From the NCBI RefSeq assembly GCF_004025535.1, contig NZ_QJRG01000039.1, forward strand, positions 1 to 64,000: a stretch of 64,000 bases of DNA. Direction: 5' to 3'. How positions within the stretch are numbered: the stretch's first letter is position 1; the number at the start of each line of letters is the position of its first letter. The position numbers were made by a program, and so were the translations under genes. The notes under the pieces are model-generated. The model was not told the DNA's origin and ran no database searches. It saw only the letters and a list, made by a program, of their open reading frames with translations. This DNA comes from Pseudomonas alkylphenolica. Lineage in GTDB: Bacteria > Pseudomonadota > Gammaproteobacteria > Pseudomonadales > Pseudomonadaceae. This document shows, one piece after another, positions 32,239 through 41,952 of this stretch.

Positions 32239-34518
32239 ATGCTCAATACGCTGCGCAAGATCGTCCAGGAAGTTAACTCCGCCAAGGATCTCAAGACGGC
32301 GTTGGGGATCATTGTGTTGCGCGTTAAAGAGGCCATGGGCAGTCAGGTCTGTTCGGTCTACCTGCTTGACCCCGAGACCAACCGCTTCGTGCTGATGGCT
32401 ACCGAGGGTCTGAACAAGCGCTCGATCGGCAAGGTCAGCATGGCGCCCAACGAAGGTCTGGTCGGCCTGGTCGGTACGCGGGAAGAGCCGCTCAACCTGG
32501 AAAATGCCGCCGATCACCCGCGCTATCGCTACTTCGCAGAAACCGGTGAAGAGCGTTTTGCTTCGTTTCTCGGTGCACCGATCATCCACCACCGGCGTGT
32601 GGTCGGGGTTCTGGTTATCCAGCAAAAGGAGCGGCGCCAGTTCGACGAGGGTGAAGAAGCCTTCCTGGTGACCATGAGCGCCCAGCTCGCCGGCGTTATT
32701 GCCCATGCAGAAGCCACCGGCTCGATTCGTGGCCTGGGCCGCCAGGGCAAGGGTATCCAGGAGGCCAAGTTCGTCGGTGTGCCCGGTTCTCCCGGTGCTG
32801 CGGTGGGTAAAGCGGTGGTCATGCTGCCACCGGCCGACCTCGATGTGGTGCCGGACAAGAGCGTCGATGACATCAACGCTGAGTTGACCCTGTTCAACAA
32901 CGCCCTGGAAGGTGTGCGCGAAGACATGCGCAACCTCTCCGCCAAACTTGCCACGCAGTTGCGCCCGGAAGAGCGCGCCTTGTTCGACGTCTACCTGATG
33001 ATGCTCGACGATGCGGCCCTGGGCGGCGAAGTGGTGCAGGTGATCAAGACCGGGCAGTGGGCCCAGGGTGCCTTGCGCCAGGTGGTGGGCGAGCACGTCA
33101 ACCGCTTCGAGTTGATGGACGACGCCTACCTGCGGGAGAGGGCTTCCGATGTGAAGGATCTGGGCCGGCGTCTGCTGGCCTACCTGCAGGAAGCACGGCA
33201 GCAGACGCTGGTCTATCCCGATAACACCATTCTGATCAGTGAAGAACTGACCCCGGCAATGCTCGGCGAAGTGCCGGAAGGCAAGCTGGTGGGCCTGGTG
33301 TCGGTGTTGGGCTCGGGCAACTCCCACGTGGCGATTCTGGCCCGGGCCATGGGTATCCCCACGGTAATGGGCCTGGTCGACCTGCCGTATTCGAAGGTCG
33401 ACGGCATCGACATGATCGTCGATGGCTACAAGGGCGATGTCTACACCAACCCCAGCGATGTGCTGCGCAAGCAGTACGCCGAGGTGGTCGAGGAAGAACG
33501 CCAGCTGGCCCAGGGCCTGGATGCCTTGCGTGAGTTGCCGTGCATTACCCTCGATGGTCACCGCATGCCGCTATGGGTCAACACCGGCCTGCTTGCCGAT
33601 GTCGCACGTGCCCAGCAGCGTGGCGCCGAAGGCGTCGGGCTGTACCGCACCGAAGTGCCCTTCATGATCAACCAGCGCTTCCCCAGCGAAAAAGAGCAGC
33701 TGGCGATTTACCGCGAGCAACTGGCAGCCTTCCACCCGTTGCCGGTCACCATGCGTAGCCTGGACATCGGTGGTGACAAGGCACTGTCCTATTTCCCGAT
33801 CAAGGAAGACAACCCCTTCCTTGGCTGGCGCGGTATCCGCGTGACCCTCGACCACCCGGAAATCTTCCTGGTGCAGACCCGTGCCATGCTCAAGGCCAGT
33901 GAAGGCCTGAACAACCTGCGCATCCTGCTGCCAATGATTTCCGGTATTCACGAACTGGAAGAAGCCCTGCACCTGATCCACCGTGCCTGGGGTGAAGTGC
34001 GCGACGAAGGCACTGACGTGCCGATGCCACCGGTGGGGGTAATGATCGAAATCCCGGCGGCGGTATACCAGACCCGCGAGTTGGCGCGTCAGGTGGACTT
34101 CCTCTCGGTCGGCTCCAACGACCTGACCCAGTACCTGCTGGCGGTAGACCGCAACAACCCGCGTGTTGCCGACCTCTACGATTACCTGCACCCTGCGGTG
34201 CTGCAAGCGCTGCAGAACGTGGTGCGCGATGCCCATGCCGAAGGCAAGCCGGTGAGCATCTGTGGCGAGATGGCCGGTGATCCGGCTGCGGCGGTTTTGT
34301 TGATGGCCATGGGCTTTGACAGCCTGTCGATGAACGCCACCAACTTGCCGAAGGTCAAGTGGATGCTGCGCCAGGTAAGCCTGAGCAAGTCCAAGGAGCT
34401 TCTGGCCCAGGCCATGGGCATCGACAACCCGCAAGTTATCCACAGCTCGCTGCAGCTGGCCCTGAAAAACCTGGGCCTGTCGCGGATGATCAACCCCGGT
34501 TCAGCGAAAAGCCTCTGA
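32239..34518 (+). CDS. ptsP: Nitrogen PTS enzyme I (PtsP)
   Basis: A 759-residue phosphotransferase of the nitrogen PTS: it takes phosphate from PEP and passes it to NPr (PtsO) and EIIA-Ntr. An N-terminal GAF domain (about 1-150) senses small molecules such as glutamine in relatives. The phosphohistidine is in GSGNSHVAILARAMG and the C-terminal PEP-binding barrel has GLYRTEVPFM and SVGSNDLTQYLL. The start is ATG 32239 (MLNTLRKIVQEV). It is in an operon with rppH. Confidence 0.96.
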   Translation: MLNTLRKIVQEVNSAKDLKTALGIIVLRVKEAMGSQVCSVYLLDPETNRFVLMATEGLNKRSIGKVSMAPNEGLVGLVGTREEPLNLENAADHPRYRYFAETGEERFASFLGAPIIHHRRVVGVLVIQQKERRQFDEGEEAFLVTMSAQLAGVIAHAEATGSIRGLGRQGKGIQEAKFVGVPGSPGAAVGKAVVMLPPADLDVVPDKSVDDINAELTLFNNALEGVREDMRNLSAKLATQLRPEERALFDVYLMMLDDAALGGEVVQVIKTGQWAQGALRQVVGEHVNRFELMDDAYLRERASDVKDLGRRLLAYLQEARQQTLVYPDNTILISEELTPAMLGEVPEGKLVGLVSVLGSGNSHVAILARAMGIPTVMGLVDLPYSKVDGIDMIVDGYKGDVYTNPSDVLRKQYAEVVEEERQLAQGLDALRELPCITLDGHRMPLWVNTGLLADVARAQQRGAEGVGLYRTEVPFMINQRFPSEKEQLAIYREQLAAFHPLPVTMRSLDIGGDKALSYFPIKEDNPFLGWRGIRVTLDHPEIFLVQTRAMLKASEGLNNLRILLPMISGIHELEEALHLIHRAWGEVRDEGTDVPMPPVGVMIEIPAAVYQTRELARQVDFLSVGSNDLTQYLLAVDRNNPRVADLYDYLHPAVLQALQNVVRDAHAEGKPVSICGEMAGDPAAAVLLMAMGFDSLSMNATNLPKVKWMLRQVSLSKSKELLAQAMGIDNPQVIHSSLQLALKNLGLSRMINPGSAKSL

Positions 34519-34528
34519 CACCTACGGC

Positions 34529-34550
34529 CTTCGCGGGTAAACCCGCGAAG
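34529..34550. repeat. REP-type hairpin after ptsP
   Basis: CTTCGCGGG TAAA CCCGCGAAG, a perfect 9-base stem, matches the core of Pseudomonas REP elements. It lies between the ptsP stop and the convergent NRDE gene and could also act as a transcript end or stabiliser. Confidence 0.65.
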
Positions 34551-34569
34551 AGTCATGCCAGCGATAGCG

Positions 34570-35316
34570 TCAAACCTGCACGTCCACTTCCCCCAGATGC
34601 CCCCCGAACGGCCCGAAACTGCGTTCCACCAGGCGCCGCCGGCCATCGGCCTCGACGATCAGCACGGTACTGGCCCGCGTCCCGTAGTTCTGACTGGCAA
34701 TGAACACACTCGACAACAAGCGTTCGGTACCAAGCCCCACGCCGGTTTCCGGCAGCTCGCTGTCGGCAGCCTGCTGGTTGTCCCCCAACAAGGCGAGCAA
34801 CGGCTCGGGCTGAGGGTCGTCGAGGTGCTGGCTCAGCACGCTGCGCGCCTTGAGCAGCTTCGGCCACGGGGTGTCCAGCCCGGCATTGGACAAGCCGTAA
34901 ACCCCTTCGCCAAGCAGCTGCACCCTGGCGTCCCGGGCATTCAGGTAACCCAGCGTGTGGCCGTCGCCGACCAGCAGGTTGAACCCCGAGTACTGCTGGC
35001 TGCGGCTGGCAACCTGGTCCAGGTAGGCCTCGACACCCAGCTCACCGCGCAAAAACGCCGCCACCAGCTCGCCCCTTGAGCGCGGGCCTTGCGGCTGTTG
35101 CGGGTCGCGGATGTTGGTCAGCGCGGCAAAGCGCCCGCCCGGGCCAACGCCCAGCCAGGTGCCGCCGGCTTCCAGGTCACGTCCGGCGACGACCCCCGGT
35201 GCATCGTCCCAGGTACCCAGCATGCGGCTGGGGCGGGCATAGAACTCATCGCGGTTGGCCGCAACGATCAGTGGCTGGGCATGCCCGGGGCGCCAGGCAA
35301 AAACGATCAGACACAT
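34570..35316 (-). CDS. NRDE family protein (TANGO2-like)
   Basis: A 248-residue protein of the NRDE/TANGO2 family, named for the motif AANRDEFYARPS near its start (MCLIVFAWRPGH). Other family motifs are GGTWLGVGPGGRFAALTN and the late YGTRASTVLIVEADG. The fold belongs to Ntn hydrolases and the N-terminal Cys2 could be a nucleophile after Met removal. Related proteins have been linked to haem trafficking, but the bacterial role is not settled. Confidence 0.88.
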   Translation of the reverse strand: MCLIVFAWRPGHAQPLIVAANRDEFYARPSRMLGTWDDAPGVVAGRDLEAGGTWLGVGPGGRFAALTNIRDPQQPQGPRSRGELVAAFLRGELGVEAYLDQVASRSQQYSGFNLLVGDGHTLGYLNARDARVQLLGEGVYGLSNAGLDTPWPKLLKARSVLSQHLDDPQPEPLLALLGDNQQAADSELPETGVGLGTERLLSSVFIASQNYGTRASTVLIVEADGRRRLVERSFGPFGGHLGEVDVQV

Positions 35317-35445
35317 AGGTGGTCCTCTGTGTTTTTGTTCACTCTACCGATAGCGCCAGGCCGGATCTATAGACTAAACGTGTCTTCACTAGAGCCGCAG
35401 GCCTACCTTCCGTTACCATGCCGGACTGAATTTACGGGGGCGACA

Positions 35446-36228
35446 ATGGAATTCGTGCTCTATCTGCTGCTGGGCGCCTGTGCAGGCGTGCTGGCCGGGC
35501 TGTTCGGGGTTGGTGGCGGGATCATCATCGTGCCGGTGCTGGTCTTCAGTTTCACCTTGCAGGGCTTTGACGCCTCGGTGCTCACCCACCTGGCCGTCGG
35601 TACCTCGCTGGCGACCATCGTGTTCACCTCGATCAACGCCATTCGCGAGCACCACCGCAAAGGTGCGGTGCAATGGCCGATCTTCATCTGGATGACCCTG
35701 GGCATCCTGCTCGGCGCCGGTATCGGCGCCAAGACGGCTGCGGCGATCCAGGGCCCGATGCTGCAGAAGATCATCGGCGTGTTTGCCCTGGTGATTGCCG
35801 TGCAGATGGCCCTGGACCTCAAGCCCAAAGCCAGTCGCGGCATCCCTGGCAAAGCCGGGCTGACGGCGGCAGGCGGGGTGGTCGGCTGGGCGTCGGCGAT
35901 TTTTGGTATCGGCGGCGGGTCGCTGACCGTGCCGTTCCTGACCTGGCGCAGCCTGCCGATGCAACAGGCCGTGGCGACGTCTTCGGCGTGCGGCTTTCCG
36001 ATTGCGGTGGCCAGTGCCCTGAGCTTTATCTGGCTGGGCTGGCACGAGCCCCAGTTGCCTGCGCATAGCCTGGGCTTTGTCTACCTGCCAGCGCTGTTGG
36101 GGATTGCCCTGACCAGCATGTTTTTCGCCCGCTTTGGCGCGCGCCTGGCGCATAAATTGTCGCCACGCCTGCTCAAGCGGCTGTTCGCCGCGCTGTTGTT
36201 CTGTGTCGGCCTGAGCTTTTTGCTTTAA
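35446..36228 (+). CDS. TauE/SafE family permease (sulfite exporter-like)
   Basis: A 260-residue membrane protein with about eight helices and the repeated family motif [13 protein letters not shown] / [13 protein letters not shown]. TauE/SafE members export sulfite or organosulfur anions, but many orthologues have unknown cargo. The ATG at 35446 has GGGGGCG upstream. It is followed 14 bases later by lgt, with thyA after that, a common Pseudomonas order that suggests a housekeeping operon rather than a taurine pathway. Confidence 0.88.
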   Translation: MEFVLYLLLGACAGVLAGLFGVGGGIIIVPVLVFSFTLQGFDASVLTHLAVGTSLATIVFTSINAIREHHRKGAVQWPIFIWMTLGILLGAGIGAKTAAAIQGPMLQKIIGVFALVIAVQMALDLKPKASRGIPGKAGLTAAGGVVGWASAIFGIGGGSLTVPFLTWRSLPMQQAVATSSACGFPIAVASALSFIWLGWHEPQLPAHSLGFVYLPALLGIALTSMFFARFGARLAHKLSPRLLKRLFAALLFCVGLSFLL

Positions 36229-36242
36229 CGAGAGGAGTCACC

Positions 36243-37052
36243 ATGCTGCCTTACCCGCAGATCGATCCCGTGGCCGTTGCCCTGGGACCGCTGAAAATTC
36301 ACTGGTACGGCCTGATGTACCTGGTCGGCATCGGTGGTGCCTGGCTGCTGGCTTCGCGCCGGCTGAACCGCTTCGACCCGACCTGGAGCCGCGAAAAACT
36401 CTCGGACCTGGTGTTCTGGCTGTCGATGGGTGTAATCGTCGGTGGACGCCTGGGCTACGTGCTGTTCTACGACCTGCACGCGTACCTGGCCAACCCGGCG
36501 CTGATCTTCGAGGTGTGGAAGGGCGGCATGTCGTTCCACGGCGGCTTTATCGGCGTAATGCTGGCGGCATTGTGGTTCGGCAAGCGCAACAACAAGTCGT
36601 TCTTCGAGTTGATGGACTTCGTCGCGCCGCTGGTGCCGATCGGCCTGGGTGCCGGGCGTATCGGCAACTTCATCAATGCCGAACTGTGGGGCAAAGCCAC
36701 CGACGTGCCCTGGGCCATGGTCTTCCCGCCGTTCAGCGACCCGGCCCAGTTGCCACGTCACCCGTCGCAGCTGTACCAGTTTGCCCTGGAAGGTGTGGCA
36801 TTATTCCTGATCCTTTGGCTGTACTCGCGTAAACCGCGCCCTACCATGGCCGTTTCCGGCATGTTCGCGCTGTTCTACGGCATCTTCCGCTTCATCGTGG
36901 AGTTCGTCCGGGTACCCGACGCCCAGCTCGGCTACATTGCCTTCGGCTGGTTGACCATGGGTCAGTTGCTCTGCGTACCGATGATTGTCGGTGGCATCTT
37001 CCTGATCTGGTGGGCCTACAACCGTAAACCCACGGCCAAGGCCGCCGTTTGA
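36243..37052 (+). CDS. lgt: Prolipoprotein diacylglyceryl transferase
   Basis: A 269-residue inner-membrane enzyme adding diacylglycerol to the lipobox cysteine of prolipoproteins. The Lgt signature [13 protein letters not shown], the active-site [12 protein letters not shown] and [12 protein letters not shown] are present, with seven likely membrane helices. The start has AGAGGAG upstream. Confidence 0.97.
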   Translation: MLPYPQIDPVAVALGPLKIHWYGLMYLVGIGGAWLLASRRLNRFDPTWSREKLSDLVFWLSMGVIVGGRLGYVLFYDLHAYLANPALIFEVWKGGMSFHGGFIGVMLAALWFGKRNNKSFFELMDFVAPLVPIGLGAGRIGNFINAELWGKATDVPWAMVFPPFSDPAQLPRHPSQLYQFALEGVALFLILWLYSRKPRPTMAVSGMFALFYGIFRFIVEFVRVPDAQLGYIAFGWLTMGQLLCVPMIVGGIFLIWWAYNRKPTAKAAV

Positions 37053-37058
37053 TTTTCC

Positions 37059-37083
37059 ACGGCAGGGGCGATCCCCCTGCCGT
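37059..37083 (+). terminator. Hairpin between lgt and thyA
   Basis: ACGGCAGGGG/CCCCTGCCGT forms a 10-base-pair stem with a 5-base loop, followed by CTTT, 7 bases past the lgt stop. It probably partly terminates lgt transcripts before thyA. Confidence 0.65.
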
Positions 37084-37101
37084 CTTTGCTACAGGTAAGC
37101 C

Positions 37102-38073
37102 ATGAAACAGTATCTAGATCTGGTCCGCGACGTCATCGAAAACGGCACCCTGCAGGGTAACCGTACCGGTATCCGCACCATCAGCCTGCCTGGCGCCATG
37201 TTGCGCTTCGACCTGCAGAAAGGCTTTCCGGCCATCACCACCCGCAAGCTGGCGTTCAAGTCGGCTATCGGCGAAATGGTGGGGTTTCTGCGCGGCGTGA
37301 AGAACGCTGGCGAGTTCCGTGAGCTGGGCTGCAAGGTCTGGGACCAGAATGCCAACGAAAATGCCCAGTGGCTGGCCAACCCGTTCCGCCAGGGTCATGA
37401 CGACCTCGGCGAAATCTATGGTGTGCAATGGCGCCAATGGCCGGCTTACAAGCGCATTCCGCTGAGCAACCCGGCCGCGATCGAACTGGCGCAGAGCCAG
37501 GGCTTCCAGGCGATTGCCCAGTCTGAAGAAGATGGCGAAGCCTTTGTCGTGCTGTACAAGGCGATCGACCAGATTCGCCAGTGCATCGACACCATCCACA
37601 ACGACCCGGGCAGCCGCCGTATCCTGTTCCACGGCTGGAACTGCGCCCAGCTCGACGAAATGGCCCTGCCGCCGTGCCACCTGCTGTACCAGTTCCACCC
37701 GAATGTCGAGACCAAGGAAATCTCCCTGACCCTCTACATCCGCTCCAACGACCTGGGCCTGGGCACACCGTTCAACCTCACCGAAGGCGCTGCGCTGTTG
37801 TCGCTGATGGGCCGCCTGACCGGCTACACGCCGCGCTGGTTCACCTACTTCATCGGTGATGCGCACGTGTACGAAAACCACCTGGACATGCTGGGCGAGC
37901 AGCTCAAGCGCGAGCCGCTGGCAGCGCCGAAGCTGGTGATCAGCGATCGCGTACCGGAGTTTGCCAAGACCGGCGTGTACGAGCCGGAGTGGCTGGAGAA
38001 GGTCGAGCCGAGCGACTTCAGCCTGGAAGGTTATGAGCACCATGCGCCAATGACGGCGCCGATGGCGGTCTGA
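37102..38073 (+). CDS. thyA: Thymidylate synthase
   Basis: A 323-residue enzyme methylating dUMP with methylene-tetrahydrofolate. The catalytic Cys is in [12 protein letters not shown], the folate/dUMP motif is [14 protein letters not shown], and [13 protein letters not shown] binds phosphate. It is longer than the 264-residue E. coli enzyme because of an internal insert, as in other pseudomonads. folA, which regenerates its folate product, is 12 kb away. Confidence 0.96.
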   Translation: MKQYLDLVRDVIENGTLQGNRTGIRTISLPGAMLRFDLQKGFPAITTRKLAFKSAIGEMVGFLRGVKNAGEFRELGCKVWDQNANENAQWLANPFRQGHDDLGEIYGVQWRQWPAYKRIPLSNPAAIELAQSQGFQAIAQSEEDGEAFVVLYKAIDQIRQCIDTIHNDPGSRRILFHGWNCAQLDEMALPPCHLLYQFHPNVETKEISLTLYIRSNDLGLGTPFNLTEGAALLSLMGRLTGYTPRWFTYFIGDAHVYENHLDMLGEQLKREPLAAPKLVISDRVPEFAKTGVYEPEWLEKVEPSDFSLEGYEHHAPMTAPMAV

Positions 38074-38150
38074 TTTACGCGTCTTCAATGACTGCCCAAT
38101 CCTTTTCACAGGATCAGGGTGGCAGCCTTTCGCGGGTACGGTGCAGCTTT

Positions 38151-38176
38151 CTGTGGGAGCGGGTTTACCCGCGAAA
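38151..38176. repeat. REP element
   Basis: CTGTGGGAGCGGGTTTACCCGCGAAA is a classic P. putida-type REP sequence with a GCGGG..CCCGC hairpin, between thyA and cadR. A partial copy (TTTCGCGGGTA) lies 20 bases upstream in opposite orientation. Confidence 0.8.
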
Positions 38177-38190
38177 AGTCCACAGGCAAT

Positions 38191-38634
38191 TCAGTGCCCG
38201 TGGCTCCTGCCCACATGCGAGTGCTCCGCCTCGGGCGCCGTCACTGCACCGTTAACCTCCAGGTGCTGGAGAATCGAGCACTGCACCTCTTTGGAATGGC
38301 AATGCTGGCGTAGCTCCAGCAATTGCGCTTGCAACGCCTGCAACCCTTCGATTCGCGAATTGACGTGCTGGATATGCTCGTCGATCAGGGCGTTGACGCT
38401 TTCACACTGGTCGTCCGGGCTGTCGCGCAGGCGCAGCAGGCTGCGGATTTCTTCCAGGGTCATGTCGAGGGTGCGGCAGTTGCGGATGAAGGTCAGGCGC
38501 TCGACGTGGGCCTGGGTGTACAACCGATAATTACCTTCGCTGCGTGCAGGCTCTGGCAGCAGGTTTTCCCGCTCGTAGTAACGGATGGTTTCCACGGCGC
38601 AGTCGGTGGCCTTGGCCAGTTCTCCGATCTTCAT
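38191..38634 (-). CDS. cadR: CadR, MerR-family cadmium-responsive regulator
   Basis: A 147-residue MerR regulator activating cadA in cadmium (and zinc or lead). The helix-turn-helix starts MKIGELAKATDCAVETIRYYE, a dimerisation helix follows, and the metal-binding cysteines are at 77, 112 and 119 exactly as in P. putida CadR. A His-rich tail (HSHVGRSHGH) gives the second cadmium site known in CadR. The start is ATG 38634. It diverges from cadA across an operator at 38661-38681. Confidence 0.97.
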   Translation of the reverse strand: MKIGELAKATDCAVETIRYYERENLLPEPARSEGNYRLYTQAHVERLTFIRNCRTLDMTLEEIRSLLRLRDSPDDQCESVNALIDEHIQHVNSRIEGLQALQAQLLELRQHCHSKEVQCSILQHLEVNGAVTAPEAEHSHVGRSHGH

Positions 38635-38657
38635 CTGAAAATACCTCGGCAGGTTGC

Positions 38658-38688
38658 TTGACCCTATAGTGGCTACAGGGTGTTCACT
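38658..38688 (+). promoter_or_regulatory. cadA promoter with CadR operator
   Basis: The dyad ACCCTATAG / CTACAGGGT (38661-38681) sits between a -35 TTGACC (38658-38663) and a -10-like TTCACT (about 83-88). The spacing is about 19 bases, the overlong spacer typical of promoters that MerR proteins untwist. Confidence 0.85.
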
Positions 38689-38716
38689 TGGCAACAGGAC
38701 ATTTAGGGATGAACCC

Positions 38717-40951
38717 ATGAACCAGCCTGTCAGCCATATCCCGGGTAACGACCCGCATGATCACGCCAACCATAAGCATGCCCATAGCTGCTGCTCTCAC
38801 GACGCCGCACCGGCACTGGTGCAGTTGAGCGAAGCGGCCAGCGACACGGCGCGCCTGAGCCGCTTCCGGATCGAGGCCATGGACTGCCCGACCGAACAGA
38901 CGCTGATCCAGAACAAACTGGGCAAGCTGGACGGGGTCGAGCAGCTGGAATTCAACCTGATCAACCGCATCCTCGGTGTGCGCCATACCCACAGCGACAC
39001 CCAGGCCATCGAGCAGGCCGTGGCCTCGCTGGGCATGCAGGCCGAGCCGTTGTCAGACACTGCTGAACAAGCCGTCCCCGAGCCTGCCCCGGTGAAAAAA
39101 CACTGGTGGCCGTTGGCGCTGTCGGGGGTGGCGGCGATTGCCGCCGAGGTCATCCACTTTACCGCGCTGGCACCCAACTGGGTGGTGGCGCTGGTGGCGC
39201 TGCTGTCGATTCTCTGCTGTGGCCTGGGCACCTATAAAAAGGGCTGGATTGCCCTGAAAAACCGCAATCTCAACATCAACGCGCTGATGAGCATCGCGGT
39301 GACCGGCGCGGTGTTGATCGGCCAGTGGCCGGAAGCGGCCATGGTCATGTTCCTGTTCACCGTTGCCGAGTTGATCGAAGCCCGCTCGCTGGACCGTGCG
39401 CGCAACGCCATCGGCGGCTTGATGCAGTTGAGCCCGGACATGGCCACGGTGCAGCAAGCCGATGGCCAATGGAATGAGGTCGAGGTCGGCCAAGTCGCTT
39501 TGGGCGTTCTGGTGCGTTTGCGTCCCGGTGAGCGGGTCGGCCTGGATGGCGAAGTGGTCAGCGGCCAGTCGAGCATCGACCAGGCGCCGATTACCGGCGA
39601 GAGCCTGCCGGTGGAAAAAGGGCCGGGTGACAAGGTGTTCGCGGGCACCATCAACCAGGCCGGTTCACTGGAGTACCGGGTGACGGCGGCCGCTGGGCAA
39701 TCGACCCTGGCGCGCATCATCAAGGCGGTGGAGGAGGCCCAAGGCGCCCGTGCCCCGACCCAGCGTTTCGTTGATCAGTTTTCGCGCATTTACACGCCGG
39801 CGGTATTTGCCCTGGCGCTGGCGGTTGCGCTGATTCCGCCGCTGTTCATGGCCGGTGCCTGGTTCGACTGGATCTACCGCGCCCTGGTGTTGCTGGTGGT
39901 GGCGTGCCCGTGTGCCTTGGTGATTTCTACGCCAGTGACCATCGTCAGCGGGCTGGCGGCGGCAGCGCGCAAAGGCATTCTGGTCAAGGGCGGGGTGTAC
40001 CTCGAAGGCGGTCGCAAGCTGGACTTCCTCGCGCTGGACAAGACCGGCACGATCACCCACGGCAAGCCGGTGCAAACCGATCATGTTCTGCTTGAACCGT
40101 TGTTCGAAGGGCGTGCCCAGGCATTCGCCGCCAGCCTTGCCGACCGCTCCGATCACCCGGTGTCGCGTGCCATTGCGGTATGGGCCAACGAACAGCAGTT
40201 GCCCTTGAGTGAAGTTACGGCGTTCGAAGCCCTGGCCGGTCGCGGTGTACGCGGCGAAATTGACGGCAAGTTGTATCACCTGGGCAACCACCGCCTGGTT
40301 GAGGAGCTGGGCCTGTGCTCGCCGCAGCTGGAAGCCCGGCTCGATGCCCTGGAGCGCCAGGGCAAGACCGTGGTGCTGCTGCTCGACACGTCCGGCCCGC
40401 TGGCGTTGTTCGCGGTGGCCGACACGGTCAAGGAGAGCAGTCGCGAGGCCATTGCCGAACTGCATGCCCTGGGTATCAAGACTGTCATGCTCACCGGTGA
40501 CAATCCCCACACTGCCGAGGCGATTGCCGCGCAAGTGGGCATCGACCACGCTCAGGGCAACCTGCTGCCGGCCGACAAGCTGAAGGCGATAGACGACCTG
40601 TATGGCCAGGGGCATCGGGTCGGCATGGTCGGCGACGGTATCAACGATGCACCGGCGCTGGCCCGTGCCGAGATCGGCTTTGCCATGGCGGCGGCCGGTA
40701 CCGACACGGCGATCGAGACGGCTGATGTGGCGCTGATGGATGATGACTTGCGCAAAATCCCGGCCTTCGTCAGGCTTTCGCGCCAGACAGCGGCGATCCT
40801 GACCCAGAATATCGTCCTGGCCCTGGGGATCAAGGCGGTGTTCCTGGCGATCACCTTCGCCGGTATGGCAACCATGTGGATGGCGGTGTTCGCCGATATG
40901 GGCGTGAGCCTGTTGGTGGTGTTCAACGGCCTGCGTCTGCTGCGCAAATAG
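38717..40951 (+). CDS. cadA: Cadmium/zinc/lead-exporting P1B-type ATPase
   Basis: A 744-residue heavy-metal pump. The N-terminus is His-rich (HDHANHKHAHSCCSHD), followed by a metal-binding domain with MDCPTE rather than CxxC. The transmembrane CPC motif is in VVACPCALVIS, the phosphorylated Asp is in DKTGTITHGK and the hinge is GDGINDAPALA. These mark the P1B-2 (Zn/Cd/Pb) group. ATG 38717 follows AGGGATG. It is controlled by the divergent cadR. Confidence 0.96.
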   Translation: MNQPVSHIPGNDPHDHANHKHAHSCCSHDAAPALVQLSEAASDTARLSRFRIEAMDCPTEQTLIQNKLGKLDGVEQLEFNLINRILGVRHTHSDTQAIEQAVASLGMQAEPLSDTAEQAVPEPAPVKKHWWPLALSGVAAIAAEVIHFTALAPNWVVALVALLSILCCGLGTYKKGWIALKNRNLNINALMSIAVTGAVLIGQWPEAAMVMFLFTVAELIEARSLDRARNAIGGLMQLSPDMATVQQADGQWNEVEVGQVALGVLVRLRPGERVGLDGEVVSGQSSIDQAPITGESLPVEKGPGDKVFAGTINQAGSLEYRVTAAAGQSTLARIIKAVEEAQGARAPTQRFVDQFSRIYTPAVFALALAVALIPPLFMAGAWFDWIYRALVLLVVACPCALVISTPVTIVSGLAAAARKGILVKGGVYLEGGRKLDFLALDKTGTITHGKPVQTDHVLLEPLFEGRAQAFAASLADRSDHPVSRAIAVWANEQQLPLSEVTAFEALAGRGVRGEIDGKLYHLGNHRLVEELGLCSPQLEARLDALERQGKTVVLLLDTSGPLALFAVADTVKESSREAIAELHALGIKTVMLTGDNPHTAEAIAAQVGIDHAQGNLLPADKLKAIDDLYGQGHRVGMVGDGINDAPALARAEIGFAMAAAGTDTAIETADVALMDDDLRKIPAFVRLSRQTAAILTQNIVLALGIKAVFLAITFAGMATMWMAVFADMGVSLLVVFNGLRLLRK

Positions 40952-40958
40952 AGGATGT

Positions 40959-41828
40959 ATGTTGAGTTCCGAGTTGAAAGCCTTCTACATGGTTGCCCGT
41001 CTGGGCAGCATCACCCTGGCGGCGAAGAAACTCGGGCTCAGCCAACCGACGGTGACCACGCAGATCCGCAACCTGGAAAGCCAGTATGCGGTAGAGCTGT
41101 TCTACCGCGGCGGCCGCCGCCTGACCCTCAGCGATGACGGGACGCGGCTGCTGCCGATGGTCAAGACGTTGCTGCAGCAGGAAGCCGATATCGAGTTCTT
41201 TCTGCGCAACAGCGGTCAGGTCCAGGGCAGCTTGCGCATTGCCGCCACCGCGCCGTATTACATCCTCGACCTGGTGAAGATCTTTCGTGAGCGCCTGCCG
41301 CATGTCGAGGTCTCCGTAGAGATCGGCAATTCCCAGCAGGTCCTCGAGTTGCTTGAGGACTACCGGGTGGACATTGCCGCGTCTTCACAGCTGCTTGAGG
41401 ACACGCGCCTGGTTCGTCGCGTGCTGGGTACTGATCCGCTGGTGGTGGCGGTGCATCGCAATCACCCGCTCGCCAGCCGCGACTCGCTGCCGTTGTCGGC
41501 TTTGGCCGGGCACTGCCTGCTGGTGCGTGAACAAGGTTCGACCACACGCAAGCTGACCGAGCAGATGCTCGATGAGGCGAGGGTCAAGGTGGGCTCGATA
41601 CTGGAAATCGGTAGCCGTGAGTCGATCCGTGAAGCGGTGCTGCGCAACATCGGCATCAGCCTCATTGCCCGCCATGAAGTGCCGCATAACCCGGAGTTGC
41701 GGGTGCTGAGCCTGGACAACGCACCGGTGATGCACGAGTACCTGTATTGCCTGAAAGAGCGGCGCCAGGCGCGTCTGCCTGCGGCCTTTCTGGGCCTGGC
41801 CCAGGAAGTGTCGGCGCTGGAAATCTAA
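40959..41828 (+). CDS. LysR regulator, aminophosphonate-operon type
   Basis: A 289-residue LysR-type regulator: winged helix at about 1-60 (FYMVARLGSITLAAKKLGLSQPTVTTQI), then a substrate-binding domain. It matches what I recall as the LysR clade found with 2-aminoethylphosphonate genes. It lies just upstream of, and in the same direction as, a PhnT2/U2/S2-type importer, which supports a role as its activator. It starts only 7 bases after cadA ends, but that is probably chance rather than shared function. Confidence 0.87.
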   Translation: MLSSELKAFYMVARLGSITLAAKKLGLSQPTVTTQIRNLESQYAVELFYRGGRRLTLSDDGTRLLPMVKTLLQQEADIEFFLRNSGQVQGSLRIAATAPYYILDLVKIFRERLPHVEVSVEIGNSQQVLELLEDYRVDIAASSQLLEDTRLVRRVLGTDPLVVAVHRNHPLASRDSLPLSALAGHCLLVREQGSTTRKLTEQMLDEARVKVGSILEIGSRESIREAVLRNIGISLIARHEVPHNPELRVLSLDNAPVMHEYLYCLKERRQARLPAAFLGLAQEVSALEI

Positions 41829-41952
41829 CCCACTTCATCTGCACCCACACCCAAATCTGCCTATACCACTATCGGCAGCTTTTGCTTGGTAGCCACAGAA
41901 CCTTCGCATTCCCCCCCTAGCATGGCCCTCATTCGCTCGATGAGGTCTTGCC
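41829..41952 (+). promoter_or_regulatory. Promoter region of the phosphonate operon
   Basis: This 124-base gap precedes the importer genes. It holds GCC-TATACCACTATC-GGC, a candidate LysR-type dyad, and a CTCAT/ATGAG repeat at about 41931-41943 close to the start. No gene is seen here. Confidence 0.35.

Noticed and set aside
32179-33561. 460-residue minus-strand frame opposite ptsP
   Set aside because: Antisense shadow of ptsP; no recognisable motifs.
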